Positions 18,315 to 28,200 of a DNA stretch of 64,000 nt are shown here, piece by piece (the stretch's first letter is position 1; each line of letters opens with the position of its first letter). A program made the translations under genes and the position numbers. The DNA lies in contig JADJXJ010000001.1 of assembly GCA_016715945.1 (NCBI GenBank), positions 620,001 to 684,000 on the forward strand, in the 5' to 3' direction. The stretch is from Bacteroidota bacterium. Its GTDB lineage: Bacteria; Bacteroidota; Bacteroidia; Bacteroidales; F082. The notes below the pieces were generated by a model. It was not told the origin of the DNA. It saw nothing but the letters and a program-made list of their open reading frames with translations, and did not search any database.

Positions 18315-20375
18315 TCAGATGCGTTCGATGCGTATTCTGGCGTCCACAGCCACCAGGGCATCAGGGGTGCCCAGGAGCGGGTTAAGGTCGAGTTCGGCAA
18401 TTTCGGGTGCTGCTTCCAACAGCGCCGACAGGCGGAGCAACACTTCTTCGAAGGCTTCGATGCGAATGCCGGCTTGCTTGCGGTATCCCTGCAAAAGCTT
18501 GTAGCTCCGCAAACGGCTGATCATTGCCCTGACTTCTTCCGGACTGAGGGGTGCCAGCGCCTGCGAGAAATCTTTCAAAACTTCGATCATAATGCCTCCC
18601 ATGCCACACAGGATGAGCGCGCCAAAGCTGCCTTCGCGCTTTGCGCCGGCGAAGAGTTCCAGGCCGCTCAGCATCGGTTGCATCAGAACGCCTGTGGCAC
18701 CATCAATCTGCATCATCCGTGCAAAAGTTGCCTCCACCTCATCATGGCTTCTGATATTCAGCGCAACCCCGCCTACATCTGACTTGTGCACCGGGCCAAC
18801 AACCTTCATTACCAGCGGAAAACCAAGCTGTTGCGCAAACTGCTTTGCTTCATTGGCTGATGAAACCACGGCCTCCGCCGCCCTGGGAATCCCTGCGGCA
18901 TCGAGCAAAGCCTGCACCTGTTCGGGTGGCAGGTAGCCTTCGGCTGCATCTGCGATGATATTTCTTACTTTCTGATGATCAATGAGATTTGTGTTGTCGG
19001 ATTGTGCAGCAGGTTTTGGGGTGTTTATCACCGCCGACAAAGCCCTGCCCAGGCTCACCTCGTCGGGGAAGTTGATGTGGCCCTTGCCGATGAAATAGTC
19101 AATCTCACGGGCAGCTGTGGTCACCGAGGGCAAAACCGGATAGATGGGTTTGCTGCAGCTCAGCATTTTATGGTGAAGCACTTCGTACACATCAAAGATT
19201 TCGGTCAGGCCCGGTGTGCCGAAGATGACCGCCATGGCATCAATCTGATCGAAGTCGTGTTCCACGGCATCTATGATGTGCCCGAGTTGTTCGGCTGTGC
19301 CTGTAGCCAGGAAGTCGATAGGGTTGCTGACCGATGAGCCCGGAAAGAGCTTTTCTTTCAGTTGCTCGGCTTTGGCTCCGCCGATGGGCGGGATCTGCAG
19401 GCCTCCGTTCGACAGGGCATCGGTGAGCATTACAGCGGGACCTCCGGCATGTGTTACGATTGCAAAGTTTCTGCCCCTGGGTTCGGGGTGCATAAATACC
19501 GAGGCCACAGCGATGAGCTCTTCGCGTCCGTAGCATCTAACGATACCGGCCTTGCGGAAAAGGGCGTCAACTGCGGCGTCGGGACTGGCGAGCGCACCGG
19601 TGTGTGATGAGGCTGCACGGCTGCCGGCCTCGCTGCTTCCGGCCTTGATGGCTGCGATGCGACATCCTTTGCGAATCAGGCTCGACGCATGGCGAAGGAG
19701 CTTTTGCGGCTTGCTTATGTTTTCGATGTAGAGCAGCTTCAGCCTTGGATCGCGCTCCGGATCGAAGGTAAGATCCATGTGTTCCAGTATTTCCTCTACC
19801 CCGAGCTGGGCCGAATTGCCCACTGAGAACACATTGGCAAAGCTTAGCCCTTTAGGGATGCCGGCCTCCATGATGAAACAAGCGGTGGCCCCGGAGCCGG
19901 AGATAAAATCGGCGCCTTTGGGGTCGAGCTTAGGGATAGGATAGGTAAAAATACTATGATGATGCGGGGTGAGGATGCCCACACAGTTTGGCCCGATGAG
20001 CGATGCCCCGTAGCGGTTTACCGTTTGCACAATACGTTCCTCCAGCTTGCGTCCTTCCGCGCTTTCTTCGCTGAAACCGGCCGAAAGGATGATGAAAGCC
20101 CTGGTTTGTTTTTCTGCTGCCAGCAGCTCTACCAGGTCAGGCGTATATTTTGCTGCAATTGCGATGACCGCCAGGTCGGTGGGTGGCAGCTCGTGCGGAT
20201 CGCGATAGCTTGGTATGCCCTGCACACTCGTTTCTTTGGGGTTAAGCACATACAGCTCACCGCTAAAACCTCCGTCAATCAGGTTTTTCAGGACTTTTCC
20301 ACCCGGCTTGCTCACATCGTTCGAGCCGCCGGCAACCACAATACTGTTGGGGCGAAGCAGTTGTCGGGTTATCAT
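18315..20375 (-). CDS. ADP-forming acyl-CoA synthetase (alpha-beta fusion)
   Basis: 686 residues with the domain order CoA-binding, succinyl-CoA-ligase-like, then ATP-grasp. The N-terminal VVAGGSNDVSKPGGKVLKNL is the CoA-binding Rossmann motif. SHTGALASPDAAVDALFR contains the phospho-His loop. ADAAEGYLPPEQVQALLDAAGIP begins the ATP-grasp half, with FPLVMKVVGPVHKSDVGGV typical of its nucleotide site. The enzyme converts acyl-CoA, ADP and phosphate to acid, CoA and ATP, which would conserve energy from acyl-CoA made by the neighbouring 2-oxoacid oxidoreductase. Both subunits in one chain, alpha before beta, is the common bacterial form. Confidence 0.92.
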   Translation of the reverse strand: MITRQLLRPNSIVVAGGSNDVSKPGGKVLKNLIDGGFSGELYVLNPKETSVQGIPSYRDPHELPPTDLAVIAIAAKYTPDLVELLAAEKQTRAFIILSAGFSEESAEGRKLEERIVQTVNRYGASLIGPNCVGILTPHHHSIFTYPIPKLDPKGADFISGSGATACFIMEAGIPKGLSFANVFSVGNSAQLGVEEILEHMDLTFDPERDPRLKLLYIENISKPQKLLRHASSLIRKGCRIAAIKAGSSEAGSRAASSHTGALASPDAAVDALFRKAGIVRCYGREELIAVASVFMHPEPRGRNFAIVTHAGGPAVMLTDALSNGGLQIPPIGGAKAEQLKEKLFPGSSVSNPIDFLATGTAEQLGHIIDAVEHDFDQIDAMAVIFGTPGLTEIFDVYEVLHHKMLSCSKPIYPVLPSVTTAAREIDYFIGKGHINFPDEVSLGRALSAVINTPKPAAQSDNTNLIDHQKVRNIIADAAEGYLPPEQVQALLDAAGIPRAAEAVVSSANEAKQFAQQLGFPLVMKVVGPVHKSDVGGVALNIRSHDEVEATFARMMQIDGATGVLMQPMLSGLELFAGAKREGSFGALILCGMGGIMIEVLKDFSQALAPLSPEEVRAMISRLRSYKLLQGYRKQAGIRIEAFEEVLLRLSALLEAAPEIAELDLNPLLGTPDALVAVDARIRIERI

Positions 20376-20409
20376 AAGGTTGCTTTGTTCAAAAATTAAC
20401 AGTAGAACG

Positions 20410-20417
20410 CAAATGTA
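20410..20417 (-). promoter_or_regulatory. -7 element for the acyl-CoA synthetase gene
   Basis: Minus-strand TACATTTG, matching TAnnTTTG, 35 bases before the ATG at 20375. No good -33 partner is visible. Confidence 0.4.
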
Positions 20418-20474
20418 GGGATTGTGGCCGAGTTGCCTGATTTTTTCTCCTTATTTAGAATCAGTCAAATAAAA

Positions 20475-20495
20475 AAAGCTGCCGGTGGCAGCTTT
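20475..20495 (-). terminator. Rho-independent terminator of the DAK2-DegV gene
   Basis: AAAGCTGCC, loop of three, GGCAGCTTT, followed on the minus strand by further T residues. It lies 38 bases beyond the stop at 20533. Confidence 0.85.
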
Positions 20496-20532
20496 GAGGA
20501 TATAAAAATGGTTGAATGGTTAAGAGACTGTG

Positions 20533-22326
20533 TTATTCGAGCATGACACTCAGGGCAACTACGCCTGGACCCACATTGGCTACCAGCACTGGAGAAGCCT
20601 GTGCAATAAATTTGGGCTTGAGTCCGGTGAGGGCTTCCATTTGTTCGGCGTACCATTGTGCACCTTCTTCGTTCATGGCGTGCGAAATGGCATAGCCCCA
20701 CACTTTTTTTCCTTCGATGAACCTGGCCATTTCTTTCATTACCAGCTTCATACTCGATTTTTCGGTGAGTGGTTTGCCAAACACATTGGTCTTGCCGTGG
20801 TTGAGCACCTCAACCACAGGCTTGATTCCCAGCAGTTTGCCAATCACGCCTTTGGTATGGCTCACGCGGCCCGAACGCACCATGTATTTCATGGTTTTGG
20901 AGGTTACCAGGATGCGGTTTTTCTCAACCCATTTGTCTGCTTCAGCTACAATTTCGTCGTGGCTCATGCCGTTGGCAATGCATTCGGCTGCCCGCAAAAC
21001 GGTCAGGCCCAGCGATGAGGATACACGTTTGCTGTCGATCACAGTGATTTTTTTACCGTTTTCTTCGGCTGCGCGCTTAGCTGCATTGAGGCTGTTTTGC
21101 CAGGTGCCGCTCATACCCGAGCTGATGTTGATGCTGATCACCGAGTCGAAGATACCGCTCATGTGATTGAAACGGTTCACAAAGTCGTTGAAACCCGGCT
21201 GAGCCGATGTGGGTTGCACCTCGGAGGTTTGCATCTTTCTGAAAAACTGATCCGGCTGGATGGTGACCCTGTCGATGAAAAATTCGTCGCCGAAGTTTAC
21301 GATCAGGGGTACAACCTGGATCTGATAAGCTTCGAGCAGGCTTTGGGGGATGTCGCAGGTGCTGTCGGTGATCAGTCCGATGGGATATTTACGGTTGGAT
21401 GCAATTTCGTTTTGCATCACCATATCATCCACTTTTTTGTAAGTAATCTTGCCTATTTTGCCAATTTCTTCGAAGAGTTTCCAGGGTTCGTCGGTGTGGA
21501 TGTGGATGCGCATCTTGCTGGATGAGCCGGCCACGACCATGGAATCGCCAAAATTGACCATGAGGCTTGCGAGGCTTTCGCGCGATAGATTTTCGCCAAC
21601 AATCATGGCCTCAGTGCAATAGCGGTAGGTAATTTCCTCATGGCGGATGGCATCCACCGATTCGGCTACCTCAATCTGTGCCGGATCGATATTCACGGTT
21701 TCCTGTCCGTTTTCGAAGTAATTGAACATGCCTTCGAGGAACACCACAAAACCTTTGGCTCCTGCATCCACCACATTGTTTTTTGCCAGCACAGCCATCT
21801 TGCTGGTGGTGTCCATGAGCGATTCGATGGCTCTTTTCAAGCCGTCGAAGAGGAGCTTCAGAAAGTCTTCTATCTGATCTTTAAGCTGATAGATGTATTC
21901 TGCCCAGTCCTTGATTACGGAGATCATGGTGCCTTCCACCGGATTGGCGATGGCTTCGTAGGCATAGCGCACGGCCTTGTACATCGACTCGGCAAAGGCG
22001 CTCACAGTCAGGGTTTCTTCGTTTTTGATTTCGTTGCTGAACCCGTACAGGAACTGTGCAAAGATGATGCCTGAGTTGCCTCTGGCGCCATTGAGTGCGG
22101 CATCGGCCAGCGAAATGGCTGTCAGTTTGAGGTTGGGTTGCGGCCTGGCAGTGCTTACAATACTGCGCATCGTCGAGGCCAGGTTGGTGCCGGTATCGGC
22201 ATCGGCCACAGGGAATACGTTGATCTTGTTGAGCAGCTGCTGGCTTTCGAAAATTCGCTGAGCCCCGGCCACGAAGCTGTTATACAGTTGAATGCCGTTG
22301 ATTTCAGTGATTTTTTTCTTTTCCAA
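20533..22326 (-). CDS. DAK2-DegV fusion: fatty acid kinase (FakA-like) joined to fatty-acid-binding DegV (FakB-like)
   Basis: 597 residues. Residues 1-200 are a DAK2 kinase domain: INVFPVADADTGTNLASTM has the Mg-ATP aspartates and LNGARGNSGIIFAQFL the phosphate loop. A linker domain holds RIHIHTDEPWKLFEEIG, as in FakA. From about residue 310 (YPIGLITDSTCDIPQSLL) a full DegV/EDD domain follows. It has PTSAQPG and SINISSGMSGTWQNS, the stretches that hold the fatty-acid carboxylate in FakB. In Firmicutes the two functions are separate proteins that phosphorylate exogenous or recycled fatty acids; here they are one chain. A minus-strand TATATTTG (22372-22365) is a plausible -7 element. Confidence 0.88.
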   Translation of the reverse strand: MEKKKITEINGIQLYNSFVAGAQRIFESQQLLNKINVFPVADADTGTNLASTMRSIVSTARPQPNLKLTAISLADAALNGARGNSGIIFAQFLYGFSNEIKNEETLTVSAFAESMYKAVRYAYEAIANPVEGTMISVIKDWAEYIYQLKDQIEDFLKLLFDGLKRAIESLMDTTSKMAVLAKNNVVDAGAKGFVVFLEGMFNYFENGQETVNIDPAQIEVAESVDAIRHEEITYRYCTEAMIVGENLSRESLASLMVNFGDSMVVAGSSSKMRIHIHTDEPWKLFEEIGKIGKITYKKVDDMVMQNEIASNRKYPIGLITDSTCDIPQSLLEAYQIQVVPLIVNFGDEFFIDRVTIQPDQFFRKMQTSEVQPTSAQPGFNDFVNRFNHMSGIFDSVISINISSGMSGTWQNSLNAAKRAAEENGKKITVIDSKRVSSSLGLTVLRAAECIANGMSHDEIVAEADKWVEKNRILVTSKTMKYMVRSGRVSHTKGVIGKLLGIKPVVEVLNHGKTNVFGKPLTEKSSMKLVMKEMARFIEGKKVWGYAISHAMNEEGAQWYAEQMEALTGLKPKFIAQASPVLVANVGPGVVALSVMLE

Positions 22327-22364
22327 GGCGAGTAGTTTTTGTGAATGATACTTTTAAGCCCGCG

Positions 22365-22372
22365 CAAATATA
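22365..22372 (-). promoter_or_regulatory. -7 element for the DAK2-DegV gene
   Basis: Minus-strand TATATTTG, 38 bases before the ATG at 22326. The -33 partner is not clear. Confidence 0.4.
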
Positions 22373-22569
22373 GACAAACCTGCTTACGTCGGTGGATTGT
22401 CCAGATTATCAGAGTGTTTTTTATGTGTACAAAAATATCTAATGAATTGGCAATTAACTTGTTAAATAAAATTTAAATGGTTGCATGTGTTGATAAATTT
22501 TTTTCAAGGCATTGAAATTTAGTGTGTTAATAAATTAACAAAACGATCATTGAATCATCTTTGGCACGA

Positions 22570-22602
22570 TTTGGGTTAGTCTGCAACATACGATTATCTT
22601 TG
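22570..22602 (+). promoter_or_regulatory. Promoter placed right at a start codon
   Basis: TTTG (22570-22573), 21 bases, TATCTTTG (22595-22602). The ATG of the next gene is at 22607, only four bases after the -7 element, so the mRNA would be leaderless or nearly so. The string ATCTTTGGCAC occurs twice, at 22557-22567 and 22596-22606. Confidence 0.55.
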
Positions 22603-22606
22603 GCAC

Positions 22607-25024
22607 ATGCGATTGGCTTTTATCCTGATTTTGTGGTTGGTTAGTACAGTTTGCCGCTCTCAGGCACCTGTTGTCCTTAGTGCCCAGGTGTTGCATTTGC
22701 CCCGGAACCAGTACGAGTTGCTTGAGCTCAGGGCGGAGATAAGCACAACCGTGCTTGCGCTTTACGATTACGACTCCATTGTTTTCGGGGGCGTGTTTGT
22801 CAGGCCAGGCGGCGATACGCTGGTTATTGAAGGGTTTTATTATCAGCATTTTACGAATGATGGGAATCAGCTTATCGCTTCCGGACAACCCCACTTCAGG
22901 TTAAGATTCACGCCCGATGAACCAGGCAAATGGACGTATCGTTTATTTGTGAACGACCGCAACGGAAGCTGGCAAGGCGAAGCCCAGAGTTTTCAGATCT
23001 TGCCTGGTACGCGGCCAGGGTTTTTACGATTCAATCCCGAATCGGCGTACCTGCACCGGCCGGATGGCGAAGTGGTTTTCCTTGTCGGAGAGAATATTGC
23101 ATGGGCCAATACACCTGCCGGAGGCGACAGCATGACCTATTACCTGGGGCAGCTGCACGCGCACGGGATGAACTTTGCCAAGCTGATGATGACTCCATGG
23201 GCCTATCAGATCGAGTGGATTGAAAGCGGTTGGCGCAATTATGGCGGCCGCCAGTTACAGGCCTTTATGATGGACAGCATTTTTCGCATGGCCGACAGCC
23301 TGGGCATCTACCTTCAGCTCGCCCTTTCTATTCACAACGAGCTCAACTTCGGATATCCGGCTGAGGACTGGACCTCAAATCCGTACAACATTGCCAACGG
23401 AGGTTGTTGCGCCAACGCCTGGGAATTTTTCTCCCATCCGGCAGCCCTGTCAGCTTTTCGCAACAGGTTGCGCTATCTGGCAGCTCGATGGGGCTACTCC
23501 ACCAGGCTGTTTGCCTGGGAACTTTTGTCGGAGGCCGACAATTTTCCATGGTATCGTACATATCAGCAAGCCATTGCGCAGTGGAGCGCACAGATGGCGG
23601 CCTACCTAAAGCAGAAAGACCATTATCGAAGGGCTGTTTCGGTGGGTTTTGCCCTTGCTTCGAGCAATCCACAGGTGTGGCAGTCGCCGGATATCGACTT
23701 CACACAGCTGCACCATTATAAATATACCCCCGACATAGAGGGCGAGATAGCCGCACTGCATGCCACTTACCTGAAGTCGTACAACAAGCCGGTGCTCACG
23801 GGTGAATTTGGTCTGGGCCATGTGGGCGACTCGCTGGTAGTTTGGGATCCGGAAGGACGGGCGCTGCACAACAGCCTGTGGACTGCGGCAATGACAGGTT
23901 CATTCGGAGGAGTAACCCCTTGGTTCTGGGAGAATTATATTGATGCGCAGCAACTCTACCCGGTATTTACCCCACTTGCACGTTTTATGAACCAGGACGA
24001 AACCCGACCCGACCAGCTGGTTCCTGTGCATTTGCCTTCTGCTTCCGCCGAGTGCCTGCCTGTTGTCGTCAATCCCAGGTTCGACCTGTTGCAACGTGCG
24101 CCTTCCAATACGTTTGAGTTGTTGCCCGGCGGAATCATGCAGCCCGTTCAGGACAGCCTGCCCGTGTTTCTGTTTGGGCCGCAATCGCTGCTTGCAGGCC
24201 TGCGCAATCCGCCAAAGTTCAACGGTCATTGGCTGCATGGCGGGATGATGCGCATCAGCACAGGTGTGCAGGCCCTGAACGCAATCATTCAGGTCAGGGT
24301 GGATGGACAGGTGTGGCTTGAGCAAAATGCCCAGGCCAACACGGATTATGTGCTGTTCATACCACCAGGCACACATCAGGTACAACTCGACAATCGCGGT
24401 CAAGGATTATTTAGTTTGCTGGAGATCAATAAAATAACCTTTGAAAACTATGCGCCTTCCATTCGGGCATTTGCTTTGGCTGGAACCGACAGAGCGCTGG
24501 CATGGGTGCACAACCGCCACTCGCACTGGCAAAATGCAGCTACTGGAAATATCCAGCCTGCAACGGGAAGCATCAGCTTTCCTGGCTTGCAGGGCAGGTT
24601 TGTGGTGAGTTTCTTCAATACCTATTCCGGTGAGAACGATTCAATTAAGCTGATTGACTCTGGACGGGAAGCGTTGACGCTGCATTTTGATGCGTTGCCA
24701 GCCGACCTGGCACTGCGGATTGACCCGGCTCCGGTTAAAGTCCTGCCCGCCATGATGTCCGAAGTCAGGGTATTCCCCAATCCTTTTCACGATGCTGTTC
24801 GGATTGTTCCGCAACCGGAGTCTGGTCAGGTAAACCTGACCCTTATTATCACCGACCTCACGGGCAGGGTGGTTTATCAGAGCAATGCACCTGAAATGCC
24901 CGGAGGCAGTTTTTTGTGGAATGGCCGGACCAGCGATGGTTTTCTGGTCAGGCAGGGTTGGTACATCTTTCGTATCTTCTCGGACAAAGGTCTGGTAATC
25001 AGTGGAAAGATTATCAGATGGTGA
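22607..25024 (+). CDS. T9SS-secreted glycoside-hydrolase-like protein with DUF5060 domain
   Basis: 805 residues. It opens with a signal peptide (MRLAFILILWLVSTVCRSQA). The N-terminal beta-domain (FRLRFTPDEPGKWTYRLFVND) fits DUF5060, commonly attached to glycosidases. A TIM-barrel region of clan GH-A type follows: LFAWELLSEADNF supplies a candidate acid/base Glu and VLTGEFGLG a candidate nucleophile Glu. The C-terminal 85 residues (VRVFPNPFHDAVRI to GLVISGKIIRW) are a type A T9SS sorting domain, so the protein is exported across the outer membrane and anchored or released. It probably acts on a polysaccharide; the substrate cannot be named. ATG 22607 is fixed by the signal peptide. Confidence 0.85.
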   Translation: MRLAFILILWLVSTVCRSQAPVVLSAQVLHLPRNQYELLELRAEISTTVLALYDYDSIVFGGVFVRPGGDTLVIEGFYYQHFTNDGNQLIASGQPHFRLRFTPDEPGKWTYRLFVNDRNGSWQGEAQSFQILPGTRPGFLRFNPESAYLHRPDGEVVFLVGENIAWANTPAGGDSMTYYLGQLHAHGMNFAKLMMTPWAYQIEWIESGWRNYGGRQLQAFMMDSIFRMADSLGIYLQLALSIHNELNFGYPAEDWTSNPYNIANGGCCANAWEFFSHPAALSAFRNRLRYLAARWGYSTRLFAWELLSEADNFPWYRTYQQAIAQWSAQMAAYLKQKDHYRRAVSVGFALASSNPQVWQSPDIDFTQLHHYKYTPDIEGEIAALHATYLKSYNKPVLTGEFGLGHVGDSLVVWDPEGRALHNSLWTAAMTGSFGGVTPWFWENYIDAQQLYPVFTPLARFMNQDETRPDQLVPVHLPSASAECLPVVVNPRFDLLQRAPSNTFELLPGGIMQPVQDSLPVFLFGPQSLLAGLRNPPKFNGHWLHGGMMRISTGVQALNAIIQVRVDGQVWLEQNAQANTDYVLFIPPGTHQVQLDNRGQGLFSLLEINKITFENYAPSIRAFALAGTDRALAWVHNRHSHWQNAATGNIQPATGSISFPGLQGRFVVSFFNTYSGENDSIKLIDSGREALTLHFDALPADLALRIDPAPVKVLPAMMSEVRVFPNPFHDAVRIVPQPESGQVNLTLIITDLTGRVVYQSNAPEMPGGSFLWNGRTSDGFLVRQGWYIFRIFSDKGLVISGKIIRW

Positions 25025-25213
25025 GCCTTACGGGCCGATCGCGTCCGGGTTTTATCGCAAAACTGCGCACTCTTCAATCCCTCAATCTGGTTCAGAGGTT
25101 ATTTTCATTTAGAACCACCGGACTTCTGAATCCAGAACCGCAACAGAAAGTCGACTTACATCACAATATCTTGTACCTTAGCCTCTTCAAATGATTACCC
25201 TTGCCCGAGAGAT

Positions 25214-28200
25214 ATGAAGAATCTTTACCGTTTCATGGCAGTATTGGCAGCTACCGGATGCCTGCAGCTTCATGCGCAACTGCCGCCTGGCCCACTACCC
25301 CTGAGTAGTGCCGATTCGCTCAAACTGATTTCGTTACCCGAATGGCCATTCGATCCCTCATCCCGCAGGATAAGTTTGCCAGCGGTGGTGGACAATTCCG
25401 CAACGCCCTACATGCGTCCGCTCATTGCCCAGGTGGGCCTGGAATGTGGTCAGGCGTCGAGCATTGGCATCATGTTTACATACGAAATCAATGCCAAGCG
25501 CAAGGTTCCGGGAAATTTGCCTGAAAACCAATATGCTACACATTTCACCTATAATTTTCTGAATAACGGAAGCAATGCCGGCATCAGCTATTACGAGTCG
25601 TTCGAGGTTGTGAAATATGCCGGCAATCCCTCGGTGGCCACTTATGGTGGCATGGCCAGTGGTGGCCCGTCGCGCTGGATGGATGGTTATGGCAACTACC
25701 TGGCTGCGATGAAAAACCGCATCGAAAATGTGTACAGCATAAAAACCAATACCCTCGAAGGCTTGCAAAAGGTGAAGCACTGGATTTACGATCACGGTGC
25801 AGGTTCGGAAAACGGCGGCATGGTGAGCTTTTATTCGCAGTTTACCAACCCTCCGAACGTTTTTCCGGCCGGGGTGCCCGAGGCAGGAAAACACGTGATC
25901 ACCTGGTGGGGCAGCAATCCCGACCACGCCATGACCATTGTGGGCTACAACGACTCCATCCGCTGGGACTACAACGGCGATGGCCAATACACCAACCATA
26001 TTGACCTGAATGGCGACGGCATCATCGATGTGCGCGACTGGGAGATCGGCGGATTCAAAATGGCCAATACCTACGGCAGCATCAGCGGCTGGGGCGACCA
26101 GGGCTTTTCGTACATGATGTACAAAACCGTTGCCGACGCCACGGGCAACGGCGGCATCTGGAACAACCAGGTGGTGCTGGCCGAAGTGAAAGAAAACTAC
26201 ATACCAGCCATCACGGCAAAAGTCGGTTTGACCTATCCTTGCCGTAACAAGCTGAAAATCATGGCAGGTGTTTCGCTCGACCCTATGGCAACCGCTCCGG
26301 AATACAGCCTGAACTATCCTATGTTCGACTTCCAGGGAGGCTGCCATCCCATGCAGGGCAATGGGGCTTCGTCCACCATCGAAATTGGCCTCGACCTTAC
26401 GCCATTGCTGCGGTACGTGCCCACAGGTACACAGGCAAAATATTATCTGACTGTGATAGAAGACGATCCGGGCAATGGCCACAGTGGAACCATCAATTAC
26501 TTTTCGCTGATCGACTATACAGGTCAGACGCCCGTTGAGACTGCCTATCCTCAAACCAATATTCCGATTCAGAACAATACGTTTACCCATTTACCACTTG
26601 CTGCCACCATCAACTATCCTGAGGTGACAATCGACACCTCAGCCATTCCACCCGTAAACCTTTATGTGCCTCAACAAATTCAGCTCCTGGCAGAGGGTGG
26701 CCAGGCACCATATTATTGGTACAAACTCTATGACGTCGCTGTGCAGCACGACCAGCAGTTGTTTTCCATGACCGGAGGCACGCCCTTGCAGGTAAACGGC
26801 AATGTGTCGGGCTATGCCGAGCTGGATCTGCCTTTTGAGTTTCCTTTCTATGGCGGGCGCTACCAAAAGATATATCCCACCGTGGATGGATTCATTATGT
26901 TCGAACCTTCGCTTTTGCCGTGGCCGTATTATTTTGCCGGCCGAAGCTATCTGATTCAGAATAAGATCATTGCGCCAGCTCTGTCCAAGCCTTTTCAGAT
27001 TACCGCGGGCACGGATGGCATCTGGGCTGAAGTATTCGAAGATTATGCGATTGTCCGCTGGAGGTTGTCGGTGTACGGACAGTCGGGCAACGGTCAGGTG
27101 CAGATGGCAGCCAGATTGCATAGCGATGGACGTGTTGAGTTTTTCTATGGCAATTTCGATGTGGCCTCTTTCGTTGGGAGGTTTGCCGGCATTTCGGCAG
27201 GCGATGGTGTCAATTATCAGCTCATTCATGGGCCGGGATTTTTCACCCCCATTCCGCAGCAACATACTTTGTTTGTTCCACATTTACAGAACCATCACAT
27301 TAAAATCAGCAAACAGGGCCAGCTCGAGATCATGCTCGAAGATTATACCGACAGCCTGTCGGTGCGTGTGCTGGTGAGCGACCAGAATGGCATAAGCGAT
27401 GTCAAAACCCTGAGCCTCTTCCCGACGGGAATGGTCATCAATTACGACCTCATGGCAGGCGATGACCAGCAGATTGACTTTGGAGAAACGGTGACCTTGA
27501 ATATCGGATTGACCAATGCCAATCCGTTTCCCGTTAATGGCGGACAGCTTAGCCTTCAACTCGAAGACCCGTTTGTATCCACGAGCTCAGGCGGTATTGC
27601 GCTCCCACCGGTAGCGCCCGGTGAGTCGGTCAGTTTGCCCTCCGCCTTCGTGTTCGATGTGTCTATGCAGGTGCCCGACCAGCATCGTTTTCTGGCCACG
27701 CTCAGCTGTGTTACCTTCGATGGAACGTGGACAAGGCCAGTCTGGCTGACAGCATTTGCCCCAAACTTCGTTATTCCATCCATTCAGGTGGACGATGGGC
27801 AGAATGGCATCCTCGAACCAGGAGAGACAGCAACCCTGATTGTGAACCTGCAGAATGCCGGGCATGCACCTTTAAATAATGTAGCTTTTCAGTTGCTTAC
27901 CCAGGATCAATATCTGAATATCATCGAGGGGGCATTTTTTGCAGAACAGGTGCAGCCGGGTCAAACCCTGCCGCTTGCATTCACTGTAAATCTGAGTGCT
28001 GAGACACCTCAGCAACACATGATTGAATTTTTGCTTCAGCTGCAGAGCGACATGGGCTACCAGCGTCAGCTGAGTTTTCCGCTTATGACCAGTGTGGCGG
28101 TCGAAAACTTCGAAAGCGGCGGCTTCGGCAGTTTTGCCTGGGAGATGGCAGGCCAGGCTCCCTGGACCATCAGCACACAACAACCCTGGGAAGGCAACTA

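Noticed and set aside
25358..26590. 410-codon open frame antisense to the papain-like peptidase
   Set aside because: The sense strand holds signal peptide, catalytic triad and sorting domain; the antisense product is featureless.
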